DNA of 64,000 bases from Theileria orientalis strain Shintoku (taxonomy: Eukaryota > Apicomplexa > Aconoidasida > Piroplasmida > Theileriidae), in contig NC_025261.1 of assembly GCF_000740895.1 (NCBI RefSeq), positions 620,001-684,000 on the forward strand, given 5' to 3'. Shown piece by piece: positions 10,336 to 22,865 of the stretch (the stretch's first letter is position 1; each line of letters starts with the position of its first letter). Made by a program: the position numbers and the translations under genes. The notes below the pieces were generated by a model that was not told where the DNA came from, searched no databases, and saw only the letters and a list, made by a program, of their open reading frames with translations.

Positions 10336-10974
10336 ATGAATATACTATCATTTCCTCACTTGTATAATTTATTTATCTTACTTTTCGCCAGGTTTATTTT
10401 AAATTCGCTTTCTGCTTACATAGATGCGACCACTTATATTGCTCCTTACAGACAGTTCTGTTTGACTGAGCTGGTCGGCAAGGATATGTTTGTTCACATT
10501 TCCTTCAACTTTATTGATCTTAGACAAGAGGAGGCCTTTGCTGCTTACATCATTGAGGAGGGCGCCGGCAAGTACATTTACAACGAAGGTACCATAAAGA
10601 ACGAGGTTTCGGTCTCTTTCACCTCCATCGAGGGTCCTTCCGTTATTTTTTGCGTCCGCTCCCCTCACTCTGGCGGCCACTTGAACTTTTCAATCAAGTT
10701 CGGCGCTGACGCCCGTGACTATTCTATTATCGCAAAAAGCACACACCTCGATCCTGTGGACGCCAGGATTCAGAACGTTCTCGATGAGCTTTCCTCGTTT
10801 CACAAGGCTCAGCTCATCGGCGCCTCCTTCATTGACAAGACCAGTGAGAGGGCCATTCAAACATACCACCTGCTGGCTAGGTTCGCCATAGCCAACAGCG
10901 TTTTTATGATCTTCTCCACGATGTGTTACATTTTCTACTTCAGGCACTTTTTCAAGTCTAAAAAGTTAATATAG
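10336..10974 (+). CDS. p24/emp24 family cargo receptor (GOLD domain)
   Basis: One exon of 212 aa with the full p24 layout: signal peptide (about residues 1-27), GOLD beta-sandwich (about 28-118) containing the usual Cys pair (FCLTE and FCVRS), a helical stalk, one TM helix (about 182-202) and a short cytosolic tail RHFFKSKKLI. The tail carries the diphenylalanine for COPII binding and a terminal KKLI that fits the KKxx COPI retrieval signal. p24 proteins cycle between ER and Golgi and help select cargo for vesicles, relevant in a parasite that secretes many proteins. The start fits a signal peptide and needs no intron. Confidence 0.9.
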   Translation: MNILSFPHLYNLFILLFARFILNSLSAYIDATTYIAPYRQFCLTELVGKDMFVHISFNFIDLRQEEAFAAYIIEEGAGKYIYNEGTIKNEVSVSFTSIEGPSVIFCVRSPHSGGHLNFSIKFGADARDYSIIAKSTHLDPVDARIQNVLDELSSFHKAQLIGASFIDKTSERAIQTYHLLARFAIANSVFMIFSTMCYIFYFRHFFKSKKLI

Positions 10975-11236
10975 TATCATGTATATTTGCACATATGTTA
11001 CCATACATTCCTTTATTCCGTCATACTTTATACTTATGTGTATTTATTATTGTGTATATTTCTGGATATTCATTGTATATGTGATCATGTATGTATTGGT
11101 GCTTATATGAACCTATACGCATTATTTTATACATTGGCGTGTGTATATATATACTTAAGCATATACAGGCATTTGCATGCTCAAGTACGTGTGTAAATAT
11201 ACATAATAGAGCGAGTGCATAACATGTATGCTGTAG

Positions 11237-14200
11237 TTAAAATCTATATTGAATGTCTGGGAGCTCTATTGATTCGTTTGTCCCCTTGTCCCTCGCGATA
11301 ATGTGCAAAATCAAATCTCCACCCTGTGTATCGAGAGACAATGTGCTGGTGCCACTGGCACTGCTCGTTCTGCTACTCGGAGTTGGTGTTTTGGCCATCA
11401 GGCGCTCACTCAGCAAATCCTTTAGTAACTTAGATCTGTTCATATTGTTCACGATGACGTAGCCGGATTGGAACGTTATTGCGTCCACGTTCACGTCGAA
11501 CACGTACTCTATTAAATCGACCAACTCGTACAAGTATATAAAATTGTGGTCACTCTTTACCTCGTTATCGAGCATGTTCTTAAAAAACTCATTTTCCTTC
11601 AGAAACACGCTTGACAGGATCTTATTCCGCAATACACGACCTATTATTTTACTCTTAATTCGGTTACTTGATCCGTTACTTGTGCAGTTACTTGTACTGG
11701 TGACGTTCACGTTATCGTCAAAGTCATCATACATGGAAATGGTTCTATCAACCTTTTTGCTATGGTCGTCTACGTAGATGTAATCCCAATATGATAGTGA
11801 TAAACTTTTTAAAATTGACTTTTCGTTGTTGATTGTGTACACTTCTGGCTTATTTGCGATATTTGACACGAACTTGAGTGTTGCCGTGTTAAAGAAGTAG
11901 TTGTTAAAATACCTGGTTTCGCTCTCACCTTTTCCGTAATCGTGCGGGTATATCTTGAATATCATTTTCGCCTTGTTGTAGAAACCTATTTCGTCCCTTT
12001 CCACCAAGTACCGCAGTGTTACTCTACTGTTCAGCACAACTTCAGTGCCACCGACGTCGTCGCTATTGCAGGGCGCACATTCATGCTTTGTTTTCTCAAT
12101 TCTGATGTTAACGGTACTACCGGACGGGTTTTTATGCAAATCCAGTCTTGAAAACAGTGCCAGCTTGTACAGTTCCAGAAATGAAAGCGACGCTGCTGTT
12201 GACACGCATGTTGACACTGCCGGTACTATGTTTTTCGCTCTTTTCACCACGCTAACTCTATCCGACTCTGGTATTTTAAACTTATTGGCTCTCACATTTG
12301 ACATTCGATATATAAAATTGACAGAGTCCTCACAACCTTCCTCCAACAGCATTAGCTTGGCTCTACTCTCATCTGACACAACATTGCTACCGGAGCTAAC
12401 ACACATTTTTGAAAGTTCATCTTTACGTCCGCCGGTAGTACTTTTCTTAACAGCACTGATGTACCTATCTAATTCAGCGAAGAAGGAATTCCTATCCAGC
12501 CTTTTACTGTGGTTGTTGCTGGTACCGTCCGTGTTCGTGGTGAATTCAAACATGCTAAAGCCTTGACTGATTAGTGACTTCAGCTTGTTGCAATCAAACG
12601 ACCTACCGTCCAACTTATTTACGTTGTTTCCAGAGTATGGATAGAACTCCTTCAGTGATTTCAGTTTCAGGTTACTCAGCGTTTCTGTCAGCACTTTCTT
12701 GTGCTCCGTTTCGTGGCCGACGTACCTTTCGTACATTCTCAGTGCCCACTTTCTTATTTCCACGTTTTCTGACGCTAGCATATGCTTAGCGTGTCGGTTA
12801 CTCATCGGCTCTTTGATTATCAACAGGTAGTCGTTCACCACTCCCAACAGTGTGTAGAAATAATTTGATCCCCTCTCTAGTGCCATCTCCACTGCCCTTA
12901 TCGGGTCTCTTAAAAAGTTTCTCAACATCACATTCTGCCCATTAAACAGCCATGAGAACAGCTCGATTGAATAGAAAATGCAGTCGTCGATGTTTTCTGG
13001 GACTCCCTTTACTGAACAGCTATTCTTGCCCTTGAAGCTCTCTCCTGACACTGAACTTGAAAACGACTCCGTCACGTACGGCACTGTGATCGACGTGCTG
13101 CCTGCATCGTTGCCATGATTGGGCTTATATACCCTGGGTGTGACTAATTATCACTACTATCTAATCGTGTTCTCTTTAGGGTGTGTTTAACGGTTGTGGT
13201 GTTACCACCACTTCCGATCCCCTATTGTCCCCATTGCTTCTAATAATCGTATCTATCTACCTGATATTATACCACCACTATTTACAGCTATTTCTTACAC
13301 TGCATCCCATATATTCCTGATTCCACCAGTGGCATTCTGTTTTGTGTGCAAAACCCATCTAGTGCCAATCTCCCCTCTATGTTATCAACGGCAGAAATTC
13401 CTACCCAATTATCCATTTCACTCTTTTGTTCGCTTCTCTTATCACCGTTTACCATACTTCCTCTTCTTCCACTTCCTCCTAGTTGCGATTTAAAATATCC
13501 GTATACTCCCTCTGTAAACGACATGTCATAGCCTACGTATTGTCCTGTGTCGTGCAACAACTTTAAATTGTTCACTGCGGTTTTTGCTTTTGAGCTTCCT
13601 ATGTCATTTTGCGTGAATAGCGACTGTCTTGAGAGGTTTGATGTTTCCACTATGTCGTTATCTACCACTGCTACTCTCGGTACTTTCATCTCCGCTAACA
13701 GCCTTAGGTACTCACAACCCAGTGCTCCAGCTCCTATCAACAAAAACGATTTCCTATTTACATCGTCTATCGATTTTTTTGCTTTTTCTTTCAATTCGCA
13801 ACTGTTATTTTTTGCTGCTGCACTCTTTTTATATTCTGCTGACTCACTGTTTCTTAATGTAAATATATCACTTCTGTCAACGAGGATCATATCAGCGGGT
13901 GTAAACATCTTTGTAATCCCCTTCATAGCTTCTTGTGCAGCCAGGGCTCCTGCATTCAAATTAACAAATGATATCCACCAAATATCTAATGTTGTTTTTT
14001 TGTGTCTTTATACACACACTTGTATATACCCACGTCATACTTACAATTTCACATATACATATATTCTCATGCATATCAGTATGTTTATGTACACATACTT
14101 ATTCAAGCAGTTGCTTTTTACTGTACACATAATTATTTACATAACTCTACTTATTGCTTACCTATCAATGTTGTTATTGCTGGTATCCTCAGGTCCCTCA

Positions 14201-15482
14201 ACTCGTTGAAAATGCTCACTGTTTCACAGTCTGCCGTCGAATACACCTCCTTTGTCAAATCATAAAAGTTCCTAGAATCCAAGTCTTCCTTCAAGTTGTA
14301 TAATTTTGCTTTGTTTAGTGCCATAAACGATGCCAACACTGACAAACTACTATTGTTTAATCTGTTGTTACAGCTTGGGCTGATAACCAGCTTGTCAATC
14401 TCTCTGTTCCTTAACACTCTATCACATATCAACCTTAGTAGTGTCTTCAACTTCCTCGTTTCCAACAATTTACTCAATAAATCTTCAATTTTACTAAAAT
14501 TTACTTCTATCTTTTCATCTACTTTTTTTACTGATAATATATTTTTTGGCGCCCTTTTCCTTCTCGTTTCTATCCATATTCTTACAGTATTTTTATCAGT
14601 TCTGTCAACATTCACTATTTTATACGTGTCAATTACAACACTGCGATCACTCAACTCACTTTTATTTTTATTTTTTAATTTACTTTTACTATGCTTCTGT
14701 GTGTATTTTACTTGTACCATGTCACTCCTTTTATAATCGTGCAAATCCGAACCTGTTACTTCCAAACATGATTCTTTTCCCGAGTATACTAATTTACACG
14801 TGTGTTCTTGGTGTGAGTAATCCGACTTTACTCTTATTTCATGCTTTCCAAAATCGTTTATTACCAGTCCGTAGGTTCCTGTGGCAAAGGCGTATACAAA
14901 GTTACATTTTCTGTGAAATTTATTATTATATTTTATTGCTTCTGTTATTGGCCGATTTGCAAATATTACTGTTGAGTAATCTCCGCTCTTTATGTATTCC
15001 TCTGGGTCCGTGTGTGTGCTCTTTATGTTACTGTCTGGGTTCAATATTCTTATTTCTTCCAATTTAACCTTTGCCAGATTCTTATCGCAGTCCCATAATG
15101 TCACAGAAGACACTCCAGATCTTATTAGGTGTGTGATTATCTTCGATGATAGTTCATTTGCTCCCAGCACTAACACATTTGACCGATTCAGCAGTTTTAA
15201 TCCTGAAGACCCAAAAACCAATTCAACTCTCGACAATTTATCTTCCAACTGAGATTCCTTGCTTCCAGGTTCTATAGTACTTGAGTTAAATTTGTTTTTA
15301 TGGGATTCTTCATCTGCCTTTAATTTTTCTATTTCTCCATTTTTTTCTGGATTCCTTCTATATTTGAATATATCCTTTAAAATTAATCCTTTTTTTCCAT
15401 AATCTAAGTTAATCGAGTCGATCAAATTAATTTTAACCGATATTATTATGGTTATTTGAAACAACAGTGTATGGCCGTACAT
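11237..15482 (-). CDS. Ubiquitin-activating E1-like enzyme with signal-peptide leader (probable apicoplast E1)
   Basis: Three exons, 15482-14162, 13949-13301 and 13133-11237, give 1288 aa. The joins restore E1 motifs: TTLIG|ALAAQE across the first intron, and ESGIYGMQ leading to VPYVTESFSSS across the second. Domains in order are the inactive adenylation half (about 90-440), the active half with GAGALG, DNDIVETSNLSRQ and AVDNIEGR (about 490-660), the catalytic-cysteine domain with Cys at about 696 (NSCSVKGVP), and the ubiquitin-fold domain ending ELPDIQYRF. The first ATG gives a hydrophobic leader (HTLLFQITIIISVKINLI) followed by a Lys/Arg/Asn-rich stretch, as in bipartite apicoplast targeting. 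Apicomplexans have a second, plastid E1 for the ERAD-derived import machinery. The sequence is divergent and longer than a cytosolic UBA1 (about 1050 aa), which fits. Confidence 0.8.
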
Positions 15483-15709
15483 ATAAACATATTTTGTTTT
15501 TACAAACACAATTATACTATAAATATCTATTTTACAAATTTATTTCAATTAATTATCTTAATTTTCATTTACACCTCATCACACCATTCAACAATCACAC
15601 ACACTTCTACCATCACTATTTATTTTCAAATTTCATCTATTTATTACCATACTCGCATATACCACTATTATTAATAAAATTATGTGTATCTCATTTCAGA
15701 TACTTTCTC

Positions 15710-17600
15710 CTATCTAGGGTTCCTGTTACTTTCGTTCTGCTGCAGGAACAGATATGCTCTCTGTGTGGCCACGGTTACTTTGTTCAGCATCTTCACCGCC
15801 TCCTTGTCGTTGATTTGGTACTTTTCAAGCCTAATGTTCGTGGATTCCTCCACGTTTTTCACCTTGTCTCTATCGTATTCATCTATGAACGATATTGCAG
15901 TACCGCTTCTTCCGGCTCTACCCGTTCTTCCGATCCTACAAACAATTAGTGAACTGCATCCATCTACCTTCTGACATGCTGGCATATCTACCAATATCTA
16001 CCCTAACATCCATCAACTTATTATCATTGTTTGTTTGTTTGTTTACTGCCTACTTGCCTACTTCTTTTCTATGCTAATCTTACCTGTGGATGTAGTCGAA
16101 CACTGTGCTCGGAAAGTCCAGATTAATTATAAATTCCACTTCCGGCACGTCGATTCCTCTCGACACCAGGTCCGTTGCCACCAGTACGTTCGAGTGCCCG
16201 CTTCTGAACTTCGACAGGTTGTCGTTTCTCTTTATTTGCTTCATGTTTGAGTTGATGCAGGTCACTTTAAACTTAAGTTGTTCCAGCGTTAAGTACACTA
16301 GGTCACACCTCTTCTTCGTGGACACGAATATGATCCCCTTCTTGTCCACGGTACTTCCACCATTAACTGCTCCTGTTTCCTTAACTCCTTTTCTACTGTT
16401 GCTACTGATTTTCTTATGGTTAGCTTTACTGTCAACGTCGTTACTATAACTACCGTCTGCACTCGTATCAATGTTATATATCTTATTCAATACGTGAACC
16501 AGGTATGTCATGTGCACGTGTTGCGGCAGGAATATGTATTCGTGCTTTATGTTGTTCTGCAACTTATTGCAGTTACTTTCCGTGGCGTCAAACAACTCAA
16601 ACTTGCTATGTTTTTCTTCACCTTCACATCCTCCGTCCTCATTAGGGTCACTTGCATCTTTGCCGCTGGATCCACTCGACTCCTTTTTACTCCTCAGTGA
16701 TGTCGTCATGTACTGTATGCTCGGCGTTATTGTTGCTGAGAACATGAATGTTATTCTTCCTTCTGCTGAGCTTGGCACGCACTTCAGTATCACTCCCAAA
16801 TTTTCCTCAAAGTTCTTGTCCAGGAGTCTGTCGCACTCGTCCAGGACCAGGTACTTGACGTTTGCGAATATTTTTGCCAGGTTTCTTTCTGGTATCGACA
16901 CTTGATATGCCAGTCTCCCTGGTGTTGCCACCACTACATGTGGTCTTCTTTCCATCTCCGTCGCCTGCTTAATTATGTCATACCCTCCTACACACGACAT
17001 TATGTTTACGTTCAAATTTGAGCCGAACACTCTAAACTGATCCTCTATTTGCAGTGCCAACTCCCTCGTTGGCGTCAAAATCAGCGAGAACACTCCGTAC
17101 GGGTTTTTTGCGAGCGCCACTAGTATTGGCCAGCAGAAACATATGGTCTTTCCTGATCCTGTCTCAGAGCATCCGATTAAATTCCTTCCTGCAAATGCTG
17201 AGGGCAAACACAGTTCCTGTATTCTTGTTGGCTTCTTAATTTGCAAACTTTCTGATATTTCAATTAGCCAGTTAGGCACTCCCAAACTTTCAAAAGTGCA
17301 CCTCTTCCTTCTCTTTACTATATTTTCATCTGTGTGTCCGTTTTTTTCATCATAATGGTGGTATTCATCCGTTTTGTTTGTGCTTGTTTCGTCATTATCA
17401 TTAATAAAACGTGTTTTGACACCTTCATTGTTACAGGATTTATGCGATAATGATTTTCTTTTAGATTTAGAAAATAGTTTAAATGTTCTCGATTCTATGG
17501 GCTCTATGCTCCACTTACTGGAGATTATAGAGTTCGCAGATTCTATGGCATCATTATTTAATTCTGGCATAGATTCAGCAATTTGTGCCTCGGAATCCAT
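15710..17600 (-). CDS. DEAD-box RNA helicase, DDX49/Dbp8-like
   Basis: Two exons, 17600-16084 and 15935-15710, give 580 aa; the 148-base intron falls inside motif VI, and splicing restores YIHRIGRTGRAG. Motifs in order: Q motif (FESLGVPNWL, about 103), I (SETGSGKT, about 145), Ia (PTRELALQI), GG, Ib (TPGRL), II (DECD, about 254), III (SAT), IV (IIFVSTKK), V (RGIDVPEVEFIINLDFP) and VI. The order and the wording around LVLDECDRLL point to the DDX49/Dbp8 group, which acts in small-subunit pre-rRNA processing. Motif II is DECD instead of DEAD. An Asn/Ser-rich insertion sits between motifs III and IV, and the first 100 residues are a charged extension. Exact orthology is not certain. Confidence 0.85.
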
Positions 17601-17762
17601 ATCAATATTATAATATACATATTAATCTCATTAAATATTGCAAAAGTGCGCAAAAATTAAATATAAAATATGTACTAATCTATACCTCACAAATCCTTTA
17701 AAAAAAGTTTATATATTTCCAAATATTTTTTAAATAACAGTCTTGATAAAAATTTTATTACT

Positions 17763-18716
17763 ATGGCCATAAGTGAGTTACTTATTTTATTAAAATTATT
17801 TAGGGGCTCAGTACGAGAACAGCAATGAAGTTGGAGTTTTTTCTACTTTAACAAATTCATATGCACTCGTCTCACTTGGATCTTCTACCAACTTTTCGAG
17901 TTTGTTTGAAGCGGAATTGACTCCGCATATCCCAGTTGTTCATACAACAATTGGTGGAACCAGAGTTATCGGTCGCGTTTCCGTCGGTACGTTATATTCA
18001 TTTATGTATGTACTGGACGTCATATATAATACTCTAATACAAAAATTTAGGTAATAAACGGGGTCTTTTAGTATCTTCTATTTGTACGGACAAAGAATTA
18101 CGTCATTTAAGAAATTCTTTACCGGATTCTGTAGAAATACGTAGAATTGACGAACGTTTATCAGCTTTAGGAAACTGCATTTCAGCAAACGACTATGTCG
18201 GATTAATTCATGTGGATATGGATAAAGAAACTGAGGAAATAGTGGAAGATGTATTAGGAATTGAGGTTTTTAGGGCTTCCATAGCCGGGGATGTGTTAAT
18301 TGGAAGTTACACGAGATTCCAGAATAAGGGTGGTCTCGTTCATGTTAAAACAACAACTTCTGAAATGCAAGAGTTGTCACAGCTCTTACAAATACCCTTG
18401 ACCTCAGGAACTATTAACAGAGGGTCCGATATAATAGGAGCAGGTAAACACATCATGATTCTATAGTTATTTTATTAATTACCGGTTGTCTGGGACATAT
18501 TAGCAACTACATTGATGAAGAAAGTAGAGTTTAGGCCATAACTAGTATTTAGGTATTGTCGTAAACGATTGGGTGGCCTTTTGTGGAATGTCGACCACAG
18601 CCACGGAAATCGCAACCGTTGAGAAGATTTTTAAGCTCGCGCGCCCCTCGGATTTAAACACGTCGATGATCGACTCATACAGTTTAAGGAACGCGCTCAT
18701 AGACACCCTAATATAA
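17763..18716 (+). CDS. EIF6: Translation initiation factor 6
   Basis: Four exons, 17763-17772, 17804-17986, 18051-18443 and 18553-18716, give 249 aa, close to the usual 245. The first exon is only 10 bases (ATGGCCATAA) and its intron is 31 bases, so the start is missed by ORF calling. Diagnostic eIF6 stretches are [73 protein letters not shown] and [15 protein letters not shown]. The protein binds the 60S subunit, blocks premature joining with 40S, and is needed for 60S biogenesis. It lies head to head with the DEAD-box helicase gene, 162 bases apart, so the two ribosome-biogenesis genes may share a promoter. Confidence 0.95.
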
Positions 18717-18775
18717 TTAGTTGCTTTTACTCTGCGAATGTGTAGCCCAATTTACTCATTTCATATTGTCATTTG

Positions 18776-20618
18776 ATGCGATTGTCGTTCAAACTTGTGG
18801 CTGGAATATTTATGTTACTGAACGTCGCCAATTCTATAGGGAATTTAACTAGATATTCGCCCTTTTGTTTTGTCAATAAAAAGCTATTGCAGATTCCTCA
18901 AGATTACGGTTACGAAAGCCTAATAATGGTAAGAATTAGTGTATTTACGTATTACAATGAGTGTTTGTCCACAATGTGCCCGGTTATAGCATATTGCAGG
19001 TTAAGAAGCAACCGGATTCTCCTGATTCAAAATCGAAGTTGGTGAAGACTGAAGTCAAGAAAACGAGCAAGGCAGAAACCTCCAAATCGGCCAAGAAAAC
19101 CAAGAAAGCTGACGCGAAGAGCCTCGTTCAGACGAAAATTGAGTTTTCCAGTTCTTCCCCTACCAAATGGGCAGTTTTACCACCCTATGGTACTCATTAC
19201 TTATTTTACATAACTTACGTGAATCGCCAGCACATATTTCAGTCACAAACACCTTTTCAGACCCAAATCTGGATGTCAAAACTGAGTTCCAAAAGCTTGT
19301 TAACCTGAGGAACAAGTCACACATTTACGTCGGCGCACACGTCTCGGCCTCAGGAGGCCCGGACGTCTCGGTTGTTAATTCGTTCAATGTCCTAGGTATC
19401 TACGGAGATTGGTCGTTGCTATCATAAATGCGTACATTAGACGATCCTTTTAGCCCTAACACAAATGTAGGTCAATCCTTTGCCTTGTTTCTGAAGAATC
19501 AGAGGTCGTGGAACTTTAAACCACTGGTAATGAAAAGTGGCTTTACAGATATCTTAGAGTCCGGAGTGGATTGCAAAGTTTAAGAAAAACTTGGAAACGT
19601 TTGCATACGATCCGAGATTTATTTTACCTCACGCTTCTTACTTGATAAATGTAGCAAATCCAGGTAAATAAACATCAGTCATTACAAGGGCCTAAATGAT
19701 GTGGTTGCATACTTTATTTTAGATGCAAACAAGCGTAAGAAAGCATTCGAAAACTTTTTGGACGATATAAAACGCTGCGAAAAATTGGGAATCCAACTCT
19801 ACAACTTTCACCCAGGTAATTACTGGGCTGTGCATTAGGATTATGGTTAAATATTTTCAGTAGCACTGCTGCTGTTGTAACTAACACTGTACATAGGATC
19901 AACATGTGGGCTGTGTGAAAAGGAAGAAGGAATTATGCACATATCAGTAGGTTATACAGGAATATTGTTCCGAAAAGCGGCCTCCACTAACGGTTTTTGT
20001 CAGGACTGCATTAACGAGGCCTTGCATCTGTCCTCCGGAGTTACCATTGTGCTTGAAAATGCAGCCGGCCAGAACAACGTAATTGGATCAAAGTTTGAAG
20101 ATTTAAGGGATATAATCAATCAAGTAAAAGATAAAACAAGGGTAATAATAGTATTTAGTTGAAATTAGATGAACGGAAACAATGATACCTGTAGTACCAC
20201 TAGTAACTATAAGTTAACATAAACACAGTTTTTGATTACAATATTGTAGGTCGGAGTCTGCCTGGACACGTGCCACTTATTCGCAGCCGGTAAACACAGA
20301 GGCTAACCATATGCTTTAGGATTTGACATTAGGACCCACGAGAAGTTTGAGGCAGTTATGAAGAGCTTTGATGATATAGTCGGACTGAAGTACCTGAAGG
20401 CAGTTCACCTCAACGACTCGAAAAGTGACCTGGGAAGCGGACTGGACCGCCACGAGAACATTGGAAAGGGGAAGCTGACGAAGGAAACGTTCGAGTTTAT
20501 CATGAACAGCGGATACTTTAAGGAAATTCCCATTATCCTGGAAACTCCGACCAAGGAGGGCGACGAGTCCGTCTATAGGCAGGAAATACAGCTGATGTAT
20601 AGCCTGTATAAGGGCTAA
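18776..20618 (+). CDS. APN1: Endonuclease IV (AP endonuclease) with organellar leader
   Basis: Ten exons: 18776-18928, 19000-19189, 19261-19395, 19471-19526, 19558-19663, 19723-19815, 19897-19946, 20004-20141, 20250-20289, 20320-20618; 419 aa, all phases consistent. Endo IV motifs and the tri-zinc ligands are present: [75 protein letters not shown] and ILETP. The enzyme cuts DNA at abasic sites in base excision repair. The first exon is a signal peptide ([18 protein letters not shown]) and the second a Lys/Ser-rich, poorly structured stretch, so the protein probably enters the secretory route to the apicoplast; Plasmodium Apn1 is reported to be organellar. The start is the ATG; an in-frame TTG precedes it. 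It follows eIF6 by 59 bases. Confidence 0.93.
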
Positions 20619-20963
20619 GGGTAATTTTCATTCTGAGATACATTGAGTTTTTTGTCTTATCTTTGGTGGTATATCATTGTTGGCCTTTGGGGATGGAAGG
20701 ATGAGGCTTGTGTAATATTGTTGCCTGGGCACTGAATGAGGGAAAAAGAGTCAATACTTTTTAAAATTTTTTAATATTTTATTTTTTGTTTTGGTTACTG
20801 TTGATTATGTTGGTTTTGGTCATTTATGGAAAATTTAAAGAAGGTGTGTGAGGGGTTCAACTGATCGCCAAACTGATTCAAATATTAATGTGTTAACAGC
20901 TTATATTATTAGGTTAATATTGACAATAGTTAAGCAGGCAGTATATAGGCGACATGTTATAAA
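20619..20963. other. Intergenic spacer
   Basis: T-rich stretch between endonuclease IV and the tRNA gene, including a long T run near 20757-20800. Probably the 3' end of the upstream transcript; nothing else is seen. Confidence 0.45.
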
Positions 20964-21034
20964 GCCGCCTATGGGATTCGAACCCATGACCTTTTGATTA
21001 CGAATCAAATGCAATACCACTATGCTAAGACGGC
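20964..21034 (-). tRNA. tRNA-Thr (anticodon CGT)
   Basis: Read on the minus strand, 71 bases fold as a standard cloverleaf: 7-bp acceptor stem (GCCGTCT with AGGCGGC, one G-T pair), short D arm (GCA/TGC), anticodon stem TTTGA/TCAAA with loop TTCGTAA, a five-base variable loop and a T arm ATGGG-TTCGAAT-CCCAT. The anticodon CGT reads ACG, so this is a threonine tRNA. There is no intron and no encoded CCA. Confidence 0.95.
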
Positions 21035-21267
21035 CCTGAAATAGCTTCAAATAGTAACATAAAAATAGTTAAGTACAATGATTAGTCGCTATTTTGAATT
21101 AAATGTGCTTTCTAACAGAGTTGATAATATTTGAATTGCCACAACTTGGGCACTTGTAAATGTTGTGGGTAGCAGCCTATTTATGATGCTATAATTGTTT
21201 ACACAATGTGATGATGAATATTGATGAGAGGAATCTCATATTATATATGATATAATGTTTAACTCTA

Positions 21268-22865
21268 ATGTTTTTGTACCATATTAAATACAGGTTGATA
21301 ACTTTGCTATCATGTACATTAATCTGCTACTGCACACATGGAATCTTAACCCTTAATTACACACTGGGATTCCTTAACACCAAATGTGGACTTTGTATAG
21401 AGGAACGTGGATTCCTCAATAAAAGTTCTGATAATTATCGCAAGACAGTCAATAACAAATTGACAAACAGAAGAAGAGTAAAATACTTTCCGGTTCAAGC
21501 CAAGTCCGAAGAAGTGGATTCCGGCACTAAATACATAGATAATTACCTAAAATCCGGAAAGGGAAACTTGTTTAAGACCCAAGCTTCAAACTACAAGGAT
21601 GAAACTTCAGGATTGACCAATTTGTATGCTTTTAGATACCGTAATAGCTTATAGATAGCCATAATGTGTGTAAATGAGTGCATATTGCCACTCAAATGAG
21701 TTTATGGCTAATTTAGGGGTAAATCGCAATCTTGGAGTGAAATTGTGTACGACGAGCTTTTAAAAAATAGGCAGAGGCTAGCTAAGGCTGAGGGCAGAAG
21801 AGGTGATTGGTAGATAGTTTAACACACTTAGATTGCCGCAGTTGATAACTGAGCGTGTTTAGACCTGGCTTATAAGATCGAGGACGATTTTGAGGTCAAA
21901 AGGGACCCTTTTGAATACAGGCTGACCCCTGAGGGAAGGCTGAAGCTGGAGGACAGGATCGAAAATTTGAGGAGAGCAGCCCACTCGAGCCCAGTGCAGT
22001 ACAAGGAGAAGACCCCAATACTGTGGATAGTGCGCTCCTCACACGGTAAGTGGCAGTTGATGCGAAATTCGTGTATATAAACATCGAACAACTGTGATTA
22101 CCGGCTTAGGGAACTACTGCGAACTGCTCAAAAAGGACGAAGAGAGGATCAAGTCGCTGGTTGACAGAGTGAGGAGGCACTTTCCGAAGTCAGAGCTGCA
22201 GGTTTTAGTGATGAAGCTGAACGTCAAGATGCCGCTGTGTGAAATTATGGTCGAGGGCACCATGCCTGACCTGGTCAGAATATTGCACGCCAGGGGCGGC
22301 ACACTCCAGGTGTGTTTACGTTGCTAGGTTAACGTCAATAGTTTATACGCTGACCTTTTAAAATTGATCACTGCCCATCAACCACTCTGTTTTAGTTTTA
22401 CGTCGTTCCTCGCTTCTGGAGTCGCTGTGAGATTATTGAGAAGGATCCCAGGCTCGAGGCCCTGTACGGGAAGGCCACGGCGCCCGGGCTCTTCCCCCAG
22501 TGGGACGAGAGCGGCATGTTTGAGGAGATCGCGGACTGCGTGGACACGCGTCCCGACTACGCGCTGGTACGTACCAACGCCTAACCGTCACCTTGCTTTA
22601 GGAGTTCAGGTCCCCCAGTGCTTGGCACGTCCTTCCCATGATGCCCGAGTTCGACCGGTTTGTCATGAAGACGTACCTGGACAAGGTCCACTGGCCGACT
22701 CGACTGAGGGTCCAGCGGGCCTTTGAAAACGGCCTCGAGGACTACCGCGTTTTCATCGAACACCAGTACGAGCGCCTTCAGCGGTACACGCGCAACGTGA
22801 CCAACCTGACTCATGAGTTATCTGGCAACGACGACCCTAATAACCTGTTGGACCTGTGGCTGTAA
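21268..22865 (+). CDS. Conserved-looking protein of unknown function with bipartite leader
   Basis: Six exons, 21268-21623, 21717-21802, 21863-22045, 22110-22309, 22396-22566 and 22602-22865, give 419 aa with all phases consistent. The N-terminus is a signal peptide (LITLLSCTLICYCTHGILTL) followed by an Asn/Lys/Arg-rich stretch, which fits apicoplast targeting. The rest is soluble, with Trp- and Arg-rich segments (ILWIVRSSHG, FYVVPRFWSRCEI, SAWHVLPMMPEFDRF) and a helical C-terminus. Exons 3 to 6 are clearly GC-richer than exon 1. The first donor could also be eleven bases downstream, but only the GTATGC site at 21624 keeps the frame. I do not recognise the family. The gene is convergent with the FAINT gene at 23125. 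Confidence 0.7.

Noticed and set aside
15456..15949. Plus-strand ORFs of 72 and 160 aa
   Set aside because: They overlap the 5' part of the E1 and the helicase exon in antisense, with no motif or start context.
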